Shown in pieces: positions 34,321 through 47,034 of a stretch of 64,000 nt of DNA. The stretch lies in the NCBI RefSeq assembly GCF_002099425.1, contig NW_018344008.1, positions 10,656,501-10,720,500 of the forward strand. The letters are read 5' to 3'. The stretch's first letter is position 1; each line of letters opens with the position of its first letter. The stretch comes from Phascolarctos cinereus (lineage: Eukaryota > Chordata > Mammalia > Diprotodontia > Phascolarctidae). A program made the translations under genes and the position numbers. The notes beneath the pieces are model-generated. The model ran no database searches and was not told where the DNA came from. It was given only the letters and a program-made list of their open reading frames with translations.

Positions 34321-34963
34321 AGAGGAGATGGAACTTTCCAGTATATTCCTAATTTGAATAAAATGATCAAAATCTAAAATTCTCCTTCGCATGTGATGTT
34401 AATATGACAAGTTCTCATAACCTTCAGATAGGCTTAGAAATCTTTCAGCAATGGTTACTTGGTTAAACTAAAGATTTAGAGCTGATTAAGATTGAAAAAC
34501 TGAAACTGAGCATTTTGGTACCTCCACTCTGGTACTTAGAAATGTAAAAAGTGCATATTTAAAGGGGAAAAGTATCAGGATGGGTATATTCACTCATAAA
34601 CAAAAACTGACCTTACTAAAATAGTGTGTAGTAAATATCATGTTTCATTCCACTTCTGGAAGCCAAGATGGCAGAATAAGAAGTAAGTCACCCTCCCTCA
34701 CTGATGTCTGAAATCCCAGAAAATATTGACCCAGTAAAAACCCTGGAACAGCTGGGCCAACAGAAAGACAGAACACAGCAGTCTTGTAGCCCAGGAAGCT
34801 TGAGGTGTTAATGGGAAAGGCCCCTATTGCTCTGGGAGAGGGGGAGCAGTACAAGACAGGAGGAGTCCAAGTGAGCAAGTGGCTACCTCCACTTCAGCAT
34901 ACCATGGGGAGATCCAGAAACCCAGGGTGGTGGATCAGGCAAGCACCAACACCAAGACCCCTT

Positions 34964-34971
34964 CACACACA

Positions 34972-35024
<53 letters not shown>
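34964..35024. repeat. (CA)n microsatellite
   Basis: About 30 CA units in the 5' UTR of the intron 1 L1. Confidence 0.95.
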
Positions 35025-35989
35025 CAAGTGCCTCAGTACAGGCAAGGGAACTGGTAGACACAAGTTCAGAAAAGCACCACCTGCAATGGTGTTCTCCAGC
35101 AGCCAAATCATCCAGTGCCTCAGCACACAACCCTAGGAATCACAACCCCAGGAGGAAAACTCCAGGCTGACAGACATAGTCTAGCAGTGAAACATCCCTA
35201 TGCAAGGCCCAGATGAGCAGAAGCCAAACATTCAAGTGCAAGGCCTAGGTGAACAGGCATCCCCCAGAAGCCAGACTCCTCACCCACACCCCAAGAGCTC
35301 CAGCATTGCTGACCTCAGACAAGCACCAGGTAAGCAGCCAAAACTCTACAGCTTCCAAATGCCAGTACCTGAGGCCCCAGCACACAAAGTCAATGACTAA
35401 GTTCCGGGTTCCCAGGATATAAAGCTTGGGTAAGTGTCCCCTGAACTCCAGCAGGAGAACTCAACCTATTTTTTTTTAACAAAAGTCAAGAAATAAACAA
35501 ACACCATGAGCAAAAAGCAGAAACAGACACTGACCTTAGATTCTTATTATGGGTACAGGGAAGGTCAAAGCACAAATTCAGAAGAGGACAACATTGTCAA
35601 TATATCCACATCTGAAGACTCAAAGAGGAATATGAACTGGTCTCAAGCACAAAAAGCCTTCTTGGAAGGGCTCAAGAAGGTTTTTAAAAGTCAAATAACA
35701 GAGGTAGAAGAAAAATTGTTAAAAGAAATGAGAGGTATGCAAGAGAAAGTCAATATCTTGGATCAAAAATTAACTGTAGAAAACAAGTCCTTAAAAAATA
35801 CAGTTGGCCAAAAGGGAAAAAAAAGAAGTACATTGAAGAAAACAACTTTTTAAAAAGTAGAATTAGCCAAATGGAAAAGAAGGCACAAAAACTCACTGAA
35901 GAGAACTCTTTAAAAAGTAAAAGGGGCCAAATGGAAAAGGAGGTAGAAAATCTAATAGAAGAAAACAATTTATTAAAAAATAGAATTGG

Positions 35990-36114
35990 AGGGGCAGCTA
36001 GGTAGTATAGTGGATAGAGCACCAGCCCTGGAGTCAGGAGGATCTGAGTTCAAATATGGCCTCAGACATATAACACTCACTAGCTTTGTGACTGTGGGCA
36101 AATCACTTAACCCT

Positions 36115-36207
<93 letters not shown>

Positions 36208-36223
36208 ACACACACGCACAAAT
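35990..36223 (+). mobile_element. Marsupial tRNA-derived SINE with (CT)n(CA)n tail
   Basis: Head GGGGCAGCTAGGTAGTATAG, body TGGAGTCAGGAGGATCTGAG and GTGGGCAAATCACTTAACCC, then the microsatellite tail. This is the abundant marsupial SINE of the WSINE1/MIR-CORE group as I know it. It sits in the L1 ORF1 with a short duplication TAGAATTGG at 35981-35989 and 36224-36232. It is younger than the L1. Confidence 0.88.
36117..36220. repeat. (CT)n(CA)n compound microsatellite
   Basis: About 24 CT units followed by about 27 CA units, forming the tail of the SINE. Confidence 0.95.
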
Positions 36224-39200
36224 TAGAATTGGGCAAGTAGAAGGTAATGACTCGTAAGAGATGAAGAATTAGTCAAACAGAAACAAAAGAATGAAAAAAT
36301 AGAAGAAAAGGTAAAGTACCTCATTGATAAAACAACTGACCTGTAAAATAGATCCAGGAAAAACAATTTTAAAATTATTGGTGTACCTGAAAGCCATAAA
36401 GAACAAAAAAGAATAGAAACATTATCTTTCAGGAAATCATCAAAGAAAAATTCCCTGAGGTCCTAGAAACAGAGGGTAAAATGGTCATCAAAAGAATCCA
36501 TTGGTCACCTCCTGAAAGAGATCCCAAATTGAAAATGCCAAGGAATATTGTAGCCGAATTCTGAAATTACCAGATCAAAGAGAAAATACTGCAAGCAGAC
36601 AGAAAGAAACAATTTAAATATCATGGAGCCATGATCAGGATTGCACAGGATCTTACAGCTTCTACATTAAAAGACTGGAGAGTGTGGAATATAATATTCA
36701 ATAAGGCAAAGGAGCTTGTATTACAGCTAAGGATCAACTATCCAGCAATATGAGCACAATCTTTTAGGCTAGGAGATGTACATTCAATGAAATAGGGGCC
36801 TTTCTGATGAAAAGATCACAGCTCAACAGCAAATTTGACCTTCAAATACAAGACTCAAGAAAGGCACAAAAAACAGGAAAGAAAAAAATAACAATATGTT
36901 ATTAATAAGGGCAAATTGTTTACATCTCTACAAGGTAAGGTGACACTTATAACTCCAGAGAAATGTATTATTATTATTATGGCACTTAAAAGAGGGTGGA
37001 CTTAGACAGAGGGCATGGGTATGAGTTGAATTTGATGTGATGATAACAAATCTAAGTGGTAAAAAGGGATTGTACTGGGAGAAGAAAAAAGGAGGAGGCA
37101 GGTAAATTACATTACACGAGAAGACAGAAAAACTTCTTAAAGTAGAAGGAAAGAAGGGAGGGAGATGAGCATTGTTTGAACCTTACTCTCATGAGATCTG
37201 GCTCAAAGAGGGAATAACACACTCAGTTAGGTATAGAAATCTACCTTACCCTATAGGAAGTAGGAGGGGAAAGTGAAAAGTAAAGGGAGGGTGTTAATAA
37301 AAGGGAAGGAAGAAGTAGTAAGAGTAAAGGGGGAGAAAATGGAGGGGGTTAATAGAAGGGAGGACAGACTGAGGGAGGCAGTAGTCTAAAGCAAAACTCT
37401 ACTGAGGAGGGAAAGGGAGAAAGGAGGGAGAAAACCATAAATGGGAGAGGGAGAGAATAGGTAGGATGGAGAGAAAGACACAGATAGTAATCATAACAGT
37501 GAATGTGAATAGAATGAACTCTCCTATAAAATGGAAATGGATAACTGAGTGGATTAAATTCATAATCCTACAATATATTGTTTACAAGAAACATATTTGA
37601 AGCAGAGGGAAACACACACACAGGATAAAGGTAAAAGGCTGGAGCAGAATACATTATATTTCAGCTGAAGTAAAAAACAAAAAGCAGGGGTAGCAATCCT
37701 GATCACATTCAAAATTAAAGCAAAAATAGATCTAATTACAAGAGATAACATAGGAAACTACATCCTGCTAAAAGGTACCATAGACAATGAAGCGATATCA
37801 TTAATAAATATCTATGGACCAAGTGGTATAGCATCCACATTCTTAGAGTAGGAGTTAAGGTAGTTACAGGAAGAAATAGATAACAAAAATATGCTTGTGG
37901 GGGACCTCAACCTCCCCCTCTCAGAACTAGATAAATTTGACCACAAAATACACAAGAAAGAAGTTAAGGAGATGGATACAATTTTAGAAAAGTTAGATTT
38001 GCTTGACCTCTGGAGAAAACTGAATGGGGACAGAATGGAATATACCTTTTTCTCAGCAGTACATGGCACCTACACAAGAACTGACCATGCAGTAGGGCAT
38101 AAAAATCTCACAATCCAATGCAGAAAGGCAGAAATATTAAATGCATTCTTTTCAGATCATGATGCAATAAAATGTAATAAAGGGCCATGGAAAAACAGAA
38201 AAATTAATTGAAACTAAATAATCTAAATCTAGGTAAAATACAAAAAGAGGAGATCAATGAATTGAGCATACAACTAAAAAAAACTAGAAAAAGAACAAAC
38301 TAAAAATCCTCAATTAAACACCAAATTAGAAATGTTGTAAACCAAAAGAAAAATGAATAAAATTGAAAGTAAGAAAACTATTGAACTAATAAATAAAACT
38401 AAGAGCTGGTTTTATGAAAAAAAAAACAATAAAATAGATAAAGCTTTGGTTGACTTAATTTAAAAAAAGAAAAAAGAAAAAACAAATTACTAGTATCAAG
38501 AATGGAAAAAGGTGAATCTACTACCAAGGAAGAGGAAATTAAAACAATAATTAGGAACTATTTTGCCCAACTATATGCCAATAAATTTGACAATCTTATT
38601 GAAATGGATACATATTTACAAAAATATAAATTTCCCAGATTAAGAGAAGAGGAAGTAAAATACTTCAATAACCCCATCTCAGAAAAAGAAATTGAACAAG
38701 CCATTGATGAACTCCCTAGGAAAAAATCTCCAGGGCCAGATGGATTTACATGCAAATTCTATCAAACATTTAAAGAACAATTAATTCCAATACTATATAG
38801 ACTATTTGGAAAATAGGTGAAGAGGAGTCTTACCAAATTCTTTTTATGATACAAATATGGTGCTGATACCTAAACCAGGAAGAGTCAAAAGAGAAAGAAA
38901 ATTATAGACCAATTTCTCTAATGAATATAGATGCAAAAATTTTAAACAAAATATTAGCAAATAGATTACAGCAACTTATCACAAGAATAATACACTATGA
39001 CCAGGTAGGATTTATACCAGGAATGCAGGGCTGGTTCAATATTAGGAAAACTATCAGCATAATTGAGCATATCAACACCAAAACAACAGAAACCACATGA
39101 TCATCTCAATAGATGCAGAAAAAGCTTTTGACAAAATACAACACCCATTCCTATTAAAAACACTAGAAAGCATAGGTATAAATGGAGTCTTCCTTAAAAT

Positions 39201-41518
39201 AATAAATAGCATCTAAAACCTTCAGCAAGCATTATATGTAATAGTGACAAGCTAGAAGCATTTCCAATAAGATGGGGTGAAACAAGGATGTCCATTATCA
39301 CCACTGTTATTCAATATTGTACTGGAAATGTTAGCTTTAGCAATAAGAGAAGAAAAAGAAATTGAAGGTATTAGAATAGGCAAAGAAGAAACAAAGCTAT
39401 CACTCTTTGCAGATGATATGATATACTTAGAGAATCCTAGAGAATCAAGTAAAAAACTACTTGAAATAATAAACAACTTTAGCAAAGTTGCAGGCTATAA
39501 AATAAACCCACATAAATCATGGCATTTCTATATATTACCAACAAAGCCCAACAGCAAGAGATAGAAAGAGAAATTCCATTTAAACTTACTGTAGACATTA
39601 TAAAATATTTGGGAGTCTACCTCCCAAAACAAACCAAGGAACTATATAAATACAATTACAAAACACTTTCCACAAAAATAAAATCAGATCTAAATAATTG
39701 GAAAAACATCAGTTGCTCATGGGTAGGCCAAGCTAATATAATAAAAATGACAATTCTACCTAAGCTGATTTACAGTGCCATACCAATTGAACTAACAAAA
39801 AATTATTTTATAGAGTTAGAAAAAAGTAATAACAAGATTCACTTGGAAGAACAAAAGGTCCAGAATATCAAGGGAACTAATGAAAAGAACTGAAGGGGAC
39901 GGTGGTCTGGCCATTCCAGATCTTAAATTGTATTACAAAGCAGCAATCATCAAAATTGCTTGTTACTGGCTAAGAAATAGAATGGTGGATCTGTGGAATA
40001 AGTTAGGTATGCAAGACACAATAGTTAATAGCTATAGTAATCTGCTATTTGATAAATCCAAAGACTCCAGCTCCTGGTATAAGAAATTACTATTTAACAA
40101 AAATTGCTGGGAAAACTGGAGAACAGTATGGCAGACACTGGGCACAAACCAACATCTTATACCTTATACCAAGATAAAGTCAAAATGAGTACATGATTTA
40201 GATGTAAAGTCCAATAATGTAAGTAAACTAGGAGAGCAAGGAATAGTTTACCTGTCAGATCTATGGAGAAGGAAAGAATTTATGACCAAACAAGAGATAG
40301 AGAACATCATGAAATGCAAAATGGATAATATTGATTACATTAAATTGAAAAGTTTTTGCACAAACAAAGCCAATGCAACAAACATTAGGAAGGAAGCAGA
40401 AAACAGGGAATGATTTTTTACAACCAGTATCTCTGATAAAGGCCTCATTTCTAAAATATATAGAGAGCTGAGTCAAATTTATAAGAATACAAGTCATTCC
40501 TCAGTTGATATATAGTCAAAGGATATGAACAGGTGGTTTTCAGAGGAAGCAATTAAAGTTATCTATAATAATATGAAAAAAATTTCTACATTACTATTGA
40601 TTAGAGAAGTGCAAATCAAAATGACTCTGAGGCACCATATTACACCTATCAGATTGACTAATATGACAAAACAGGACAATGATAAATGTTGGAGAAGATG
40701 TGGTACATTGGCACACTAATGCATTGTTGGTGGAGTTGTAAAGTGATCCATCCATTTTGGAGAGCAATTTGGAACCATGCCCAAAGGGCTATAAAATTGT
40801 GCATACACTTTGACCCAGCAATACCACTTCTAGGGCTTTATCCCAAAGAGATCATAAAAAAAAAAACAGGAAAAAGATTCACATGTACAAAAATATTTAT
40901 AGCAGCTCTTTCTGTAGTAGCAAAGAATTAGAAATTGAGGGGATGACCATCAATTGGGGAATGGCTGAACAAATTGTGGCATATGAATATAATGGAATAC
41001 TATTGTGCTATAAGAAATGATGAGCAGGCAGATTTCTGAAAAACCTGGAAAGACTTACATGAACTGATGCTGAGTGAAATGAGCAGAATCAGGAGAACAT
41101 CGTACACAGCAACATCCACAGTGTGTGATGACTGACTTTGATAGACTTCGCTTTCTCAGCAGTGCAAGGATCTAAGACAACTCCAAAAGACTCATGATGG
41201 AAAATGTTATCCACATCCAGAGAAAGAACTATGGAAGCTGAATACATATGGAAGCATACTATTTGCTCTCCTTTTCTTTTGTTGTTTTGTTTTATTGCTT
41301 CTTTCTTGTGGTTTTTCCCATTGGTTCTAATTCTTCTTTACATCATGACTAATGGGAAAATATGTTTGATATGAATGTATAAGTACAGCCTATATCAGAT
41401 TGCATGCTATCTTGGGAGGTAGGAGGAGAGAGATGGGGAGAAAATTTATAACTTGAAATCTTATGGAAGTGAATGTTTAAAACTAAAAATAAATAAACTA
41501 CTTATATTAAAAAATAAA

Positions 41519-41789
41519 TAAATTCCGTGTTTGAAACTTTCTCAGTGGGAGCAGCATCATCTCAGAAAGAAGAAATTTTGTGCTTCAAAGAACAATTTTA
41601 AGGGCACCAAGTGAAATTAGATGAAAGACCAGTAGCAGCCAGAGGAAGAAACAAAAAATATTGCTTATTTTTGCTCTTTGCTGAGGGGTACCAAAATGAT
41701 TACATATTGACCAGACGCAACAGGCTTGCTATCTTGCTGAGACACATATATGAATTAATTAATTAATTAATGAAGTCGATGATGGAATG
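41519..41789. other. Unassigned intron 1 sequence
   Basis: No repeat named. A short (AATT)n run lies at 41755-41770. Confidence 0.4.
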
Positions 41790-42130
41790 AATGAATAAAA
41801 AAGTAATCAGGCCCTTACTATGTGCCAAGAAGTATGCTAGATGGGGGATATACAAATACAAAAGTGAAACAGTCTGCATCTTCAAATAGCCAACCTAATA
41901 AGTAGAGACGACACATATAAGGCACTGGGGCCCCTAAAATGAGCTTCTGGTCTGGTGATAGACATTTCAGGGCAGATTGAACAATCACCAGGGTGAATGG
42001 TGGGATGTGATATAAAGCATAACCTAACCTGGGCCCAGATAATAAATTAGAGGTGATTTTGCTCTCAGTTATCAATCAAGATAGCTCAAACCCAAGGCAG
42101 GAGTTCCAAAGCTTAGTGGATTAAGTCTAT
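41790..42130 (-). mobile_element. L2 LINE 3' end, reverse
   Basis: CCCTTACTATGTGCCAAGAA followed by GTATGCTAGATGGGGGATAT is the reverse L2 terminus. Similarity fades after about 41950. Confidence 0.55.
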
Positions 42131-42249
42131 CATGGAATGGAGGCATGATTTCAGGAGATCTAATGTCAGAGTACCTTCTCAAATGGTAAGAACAAAATCA
42201 ATGTCAGCAGAAGTAAGATGGAGTTACAAAAATCATAAACTGATCAATG

Positions 42250-42700
42250 GATTAGGGTGGTGGTAGAGCTATGATAACATAGTAGAGGAAGCACTATAAA
42301 TAAGCTCTCCTAACTTTCCCCTCCAGACAACTTTCAAATAACACCTCAAATCAAATTCAGGAGTAACAGAGACAACAAAGGTCAGGGTGAGACATTTTGC
42401 CAGCCCAAGAAAACTTAGGAATCTGGAAGAAGATGTCTGAAACACGGGAGTAGGAGCCAGCCCAGAACCCATGTAGCTGTAATACTAGTAGTGGGTCTCA
42501 GAGGGAGCTACAGAAGCAGCAATAGCTTCAGAAGCCATCAAGATAAAGACATTCCAGCGCACAGAGGAATACTTGCAGGTACAAGCGCTTAGGGGCCCTG
42601 AGGAGCAGTATTGCTTACAGTGGCAAGGGATTAGGAACCCTGAGAAGCAGTAACATGTGCAGCTGCAAGGATTCAGGGGCCCTTTCTTGGTAAGGATGAG
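42250..42700 (+). mobile_element. L1 5' UTR fragment (+)
   Basis: The text CTCCTAACTTTCCCCTCCAG and CATTTTGCCAGCCCAAGAAA matches the leader style of the L1/HAL1 elements (compare 14150-14270). It ends 140 bp upstream of exon 2. The subfamily differs from the intron 1 L1. Confidence 0.55.
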
Positions 42701-42842
42701 AGGGCAACAGTGGCCACCCCTTAAAAATGAATGCCATATTTTGATTGAGGTAAAGATAACTGAAGTTAATATATGCAAACAGAGAGACTCTTCTGAGATT
42801 TTATTCAAACATATTTTCTTTTCTGTTTTATCCCTTGCACAG

Positions 42843-42984
42843 ATGTTCATGATTGCCCTTATCTGCAGCTATATATGCAAAACAGCAATGGCAATTTTCA
42901 TGAAAAGTTCTATCACTCATATAGAAAGAAGATTTGGCATAACAACATCTGAAGCTGGTTTAATTGATGGAAGTTTTGAAATAG
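42843..42984 (+). CDS. SLCO1B: SLCO1B-like exon 2 (TM1, first loop, start of TM2)
   Basis: Acceptor TTTATCCCTTGCACAG, donor G|GTAATT, 142 nt, phase 0 to 1. It encodes MFMIALICSYICKTAMAIFM (TM1), the conserved loop KSSITHIERRFGI and the start of TM2, LIDGSFEIG. Length and phase equal the matching exon of placental SLCO1B genes as I know it. TM1 is more divergent than the loop (extra Cys, Tyr-Ile-Cys-Lys). Confidence 0.92.
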
Positions 42985-43827
42985 GTAATTTTATTTAATT
43001 AAAATTAGAAGGACGTATCAGTGCTTGAAAAGAGAAAGAACTTTGTGGGTCTGTATTTTAACCAATTATTTGTTGTCTAGTTCCAAATAATGTCCTTGAT
43101 GCTTTTTTCTCTCTTTCTCCCTCTCCTGATTTCTATTCCTTCTTCAATTCTTTCTATAGCTTGCCATATGCAAATAAGCATCTCTCAGAACTCTGAATAA
43201 CTTAACTCAAAACTCTCACGGAGTCTTATTTTTATTCTAAAGATTAAATAGACTCATGAAATAAATTGTTCCATTTTGGCAATTTTAAAAAACTAAATTT
43301 TCCTTCAGCATTGTTATCTCTGATCTTATGCATTATCCCATCATAATTCGACCAGGTGATAGCCTATCCTTACCTGTGACCTGGTTTTTGTCTTGGCATA
43401 TCTTGCTCACCCCAATCATTTGAACTATTTGGCCATACCAAATAATAGATATCATGTTCATTCTCATCTTTTTCATGAAACTTGGTTAATATTCTTTATT
43501 TTCTTCTCCAAATAAACCATAATAAAACCATAATGCCCACTATATGTTCCATATACTCCATAAGTCTTTCTTTGATAATGCCCCCCTTATTTCAACTCTG
43601 ATTATCCAATATTATTGCACTTGGAGTCAGTTTTACTTCATAGATATAAGTCCTGTGTCCTTAGTTAGTTCATAGGATACTTAAGAATAGAGATAATAAT
43701 CATATTTCCTATTTCATCTGTCCTCCTTTAGTGCATACCAAAGTAATAGCCCCACATTACTAGGTGCTCAAGTCGTATTGTATTTATTGAATAGCATCAT
43801 ACTGAAATGCAATTGTTCTTCTTCTAG
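42985..43827 (+). other. SLCO intron 2, no recognised element
   Basis: An 843-bp intron. A pyrimidine-rich stretch lies at 43105-43160. I see no transposon. Confidence 0.6.
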
Positions 43828-43960
43828 GCAATTTGCTGGTAATTACACTGGTAAGTCATTTTGGAGCCAAATTGCATATACCAAGATTAATTGGAATTGG
43901 ATGTTTCATTATGGGAACTGGAAGTATTTTAACTGCATTACCTCATTTCTTCATGGGATA
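43828..43960 (+). CDS. SLCO1B: SLCO1B-like exon 3 (TM2-TM3)
   Basis: Acceptor TTGTTCTTCTTCTAG, donor TA|GTAAGT, 133 nt, phase 1 to 2. It encodes [17 protein letters not shown] and then [25 protein letters not shown]: the end of TM2, the short intracellular turn with the conserved GAKLH-PR pattern, and TM3. Confidence 0.93.
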
Positions 43961-44504
43961 GTAAGTATTAAGCAATTATAACAACAGCTTGTTAATGCAG
44001 TCTTAGAATTCCAAATTTTTTAGACTTACTAAAAGCACTTTGTATTTCAAAATAGCTAAATTTGTGAAAATGTAGGGTGAGCTTTTTATTTGCATTTGTA
44101 TGCTTTAGAGCCTATATAAGCTTATGAACAAAGAAAAATGTTTAAGAAATAACAGGAAAGTAAATGAGGTGTTTATAACTTTCCATGTAATGTGTACTTT
44201 ATTTCAGTGTTTAGCAACCACTAGTTTTATCAGCTAGGGAAGGAGAAAAAAGCATCAGTTAAGCAGGTCAATTGACTGAATATTTCCCTTATCTTAGAAT
44301 ATATGACACAGGAAAAAAAAGCAAAGGGCTAAGGTTCAGGCTTGATACCTGGCTATTTTCTAATTCTAAATTAAATATTGTTTATGGAGCAATTTTCAAA
44401 ACATTTAACTTTTTTTAAAGAATCCATGATGTCATTAGGATAGGGAATTCCTGATGAGGAAATTCTAACTATGATAATTGGTACCTGCTTTTCAATTTAT
44501 GATT
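43961..44504 (+). other. SLCO intron 3, left part, no recognised element
   Basis: AT-rich intron sequence. Nothing recognised. Confidence 0.5.
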
Positions 44505-44635
44505 TTAAAAGATTGTCAGGAGCACTGAGAGGTTCAATGATTTTTCCTGGGTTACACAGCAAGTATGTATCAGACACAACATGAATCCGGATCTCCTTGA
44601 CACTAAAGCCAACTATCCATTTTTCAGCACTGCAT
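44505..44635 (-). mobile_element. CORE-SINE/MIR-type, reverse
   Basis: AGGTTCAATGATTTTTCCTG, GGTTACACAGCAAGTATGTA and CCGGATCTCCTTGACACTAA form the reverse complement of a MIR-like body (the ACTTGCCC / CACACAGC / TGACTCC landmarks). Confidence 0.65.
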
Positions 44636-44959
44636 ATCTGAATTTTTAAAAATGAAAACTTGTGATTCAGGTGTTGTTTAGATGGTAAAAGTTCTGTTTT
44701 GTCCTTGTTAGGTAGGATAAACTGTATATTATTTCACTTATTCGATGTTATTCTCATTTCCAATCCTTAACCGAGACTTATGGGGTGGCTAGACATATGG
44801 CTAGTGAATTAATGAACCCTTGTGTCCTTTGAGGAGCATGATAATTAAAATGCTAATGGGACCCTATCAATGTGTTTTACAAACATTTTAGTGTCTGGTT
44901 TATTTCTGTGTGGTAAAAGAATCCTCTAAATTAAATTTTCAATCATCATAGAACAAAAC

Positions 44960-45180
44960 AATAGGAGGTATTGTAAAGAACACAAGTCCTGGAATTGGGG
45001 CAACTATACCCAATGTTTGGCTCTGTCTTTTCTAACTGAATGACCCTAGACCCTAGTGGCCCTACAACTCTCTGAGCTTTAGATCTTCATCTGTAAAATT
45101 AAGGGGTTGCACAGAACACATGAATGGTCTCTAAATTTCCTGAGATTTCTCCCATTCAATACATGACATTAGTCTGAAAT
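44960..45180 (+). mobile_element. CORE-SINE/MIR-type, +
   Basis: It has GTATTGTAAAGAACACAAGT and CCTGGAATTGGGG, a core with CTGAATGACCCTAGACCC, and the 3' part CTGAGCTTTAGATCTTCATC and TGTAAAATTAAGGGGTTGCA. Confidence 0.7.
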
Positions 45181-46169
45181 GTTTATGGTGGCAGTTGCAT
45201 GCTTTTTGTTTGTTTGTTTTTTTCTGTGGAGGCTTTTCAGAGCACTTTTATATATAAGATTACAACCTTCAATGAATGAAGTATCTTGAAAGATCCCCTA
45301 GTTTTGTGTGCTTTTAAGTTTTTACTGTAGTCCTTCTTCCAGTATGTCAGGTTCAAAACTTTGATGTTATCCTAGACTCTTCACTATCCCTTACCCTTAG
45401 TACTCTAGTACAATGAATAGAATGCTGGAAATGGAGTAAGGAAAAATTGACTTTTTGAGTCCTGCTTGTGCTAAAATTATATCCTATTCTGGTTGTCCTG
45501 GCTACCTCCCTACTTCATTAGTAGAGTAAGTATGAAGTAGCCAGAATAAAAGGGCAATAGCGGGAAGTAAGATTGCCAAGGGAAACCTGGAAGTCACATA
45601 CAAACCATCCCAAAGATTGAAGGAGTATAATTTACAAATGGTATCACATACTAACTAAAATTCACATCTTAGTAATATGCACTGAATCAGCAAAAGCCAT
45701 CTAGGTACCATTTGGTCCTATTAGATGCAAATCCCAGACAAATTCCAGACCTCCATAGTAAAGACCAGCAAATCACCAAATGTTGCTGAAAATTTTGAGA
45801 TGATGTTGAAATATTAATTTAAAAGTTTTATTTACAACTTTGAGATGATTTTGGATATGTTAGTAAACTAACCCTATGGTGGCACAGGTAAGAATTAATC
45901 TGCTTTCCCCCCCAAAAAAAAACCCTATAAAATGAGCCTTCAAACTCTTATTCCCTAAGAGTCCATGCTGACTGGTGCTCCCAACATTAATCCATGGTTA
46001 TGTGAGTGATATTCTATGCCTTTTCCAGTTTTCAACCTCTTCTTCATTCTCTCTGTGTTCCTTTACTATCCATCCCCTCTCCACACATCATCTGCCTGTT
46101 GAGATAGATGTAGATAGATAGACCAATAGATAGTATAGATATGGATATAGGTAGATAGATAAACTTGTC
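45181..46169. other. Intron 3 sequence, unassigned, with a (GATA)-type tract
   Basis: A weak MIR-like segment may lie at 45400-45500. A GATA-type tract occupies about 46103-46165. Nothing else recognised. Confidence 0.4.
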
Positions 46170-46257
46170 CAGTTATACTCTAACTGATGGGCATCCTCTG
46201 TTTCCAATATTTTTTCAACACTTCAACCAAAAGAGTTGATTATATATACACATATAG

Positions 46258-46292
<35 letters not shown>

Positions 46293-46990
46293 GTGGTAAA
46301 ATATCCTTTTTCTCCTTCTTTGATCTTTTTAGGGTACAGTCCTGGTAGCGGCATTGCTGGGTCAAAAGGTATGGACAGTTTAACAGGTTTTACTTTAAAG
46401 AATTTGTTTTTCTAATGGGCCTTCCAGCATCTCAAAAAATCCAGATATTTTTCTGTTTTTTTTTTCACCTTATCCAATCTGATGGGTGTGAGATGGTACC
46501 TCTCAATTGATTTAATTTTAATTTCTCTAATTATTAGTGATTTAGAAAATTTTTCATTGTCTACTGATAGCTTAGATTTCTTCTAAAAACTGCCTATTCA
46601 TATCTCTTGACCATGTATTAGTTGGAAAATAACTCTTATTCTTAAAAATTTGACCTAGTTACCCATGGTTATTAGAAATGACATTTTAGAAATTAGAAAT
46701 TCTCTTTAACAGAGAAACTTGCTGCAAAGTTTGTTCCAAGTTTCCTTCTTTTCTTTCAATTTTAGCTACAATAGTTTTATTTGTGAAAAAACTTTAATTT
46801 TATGTAATAAAAATTGTCCATTTTACTTCCTATATACATCTCTATCTCTTGTATGGTCATGAATGCTTTGTCAGTCCTTAGATCTGACAAGTAATTTCTT
46901 TTATGATCCACTAATTTCATTATGTCGCCGTTTATGTCTAAATAATGCATGTATCCATTTAACATATATATAATATATTCATATATATAC
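46170..46990 (-). mobile_element. Old L1 LINE, reverse, ORF2 C-terminal part
   Basis: Reverse L1 ORF2 end: GATGGGCATCCTCTGTTTCC near 46188, GGCATTGCTGGGTCAAAAGG near 46350 and GATGGGTGTGAGATGGTACC near 46480. A (TG)n interrupts it at 46259-46291. Confidence 0.75.
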
Positions 46991-47034
46991 ATACATACAT
47001 ACACACATATAAAGATAGAGAGAATATTGATCTT

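Larger units (their letters stand above)
34648..41518 (+). mobile_element. L1 LINE, almost full length but decayed, in SLCO intron 1
   Basis: The 5' end is CTTCTGGAAGCCAAGATGGC. Parts in order: 5' UTR with a (CA)n, ORF1 (35506 to about 36870, interrupted by a SINE), linker, ORF2 (about 37465-41135) and 3' UTR, ending in A-rich sequence. ORF2 shows endonuclease (GDLNLPLSELDKFDH near 37900; SDHDAIK near 38155), the RT start ([16 protein letters not shown] at about 38730-38775), the catalytic box [12 protein letters not shown] near 39403-39440, and the C-terminal end at VCDD before the stop at 41135. Open segments of 95-124 codons are split by numerous shifts and stops. The flanks AAATATCATGTTT (34632) and AAATTCCGTGTTT (41519) may be a diverged target duplication. 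Confidence 0.9.

Noticed and set aside
34805-35170. 121-codon frame with a poly-His/Thr stretch
   Set aside because: It is the L1 5' UTR with a (CA)n microsatellite; the His-Thr run is the repeat.
35973-36240. Frames rich in Ser-Leu or Cys-Val repeats on both strands
   Set aside because: They are translations of the (CT)n(CA)n tail of a SINE.
39277-39893. Overlapping 95- and 124-codon frames as an active reverse transcriptase
   Set aside because: They are parts of a decayed L1 ORF2 split by shifts and stops, and no intact ORF2 exists in the window.
42485-42850. 121-codon minus-strand Cys-rich frame near exon 2
   Set aside because: It overlaps an L1 5' UTR fragment and the sense-strand SLCO exon, with no splice or family support.
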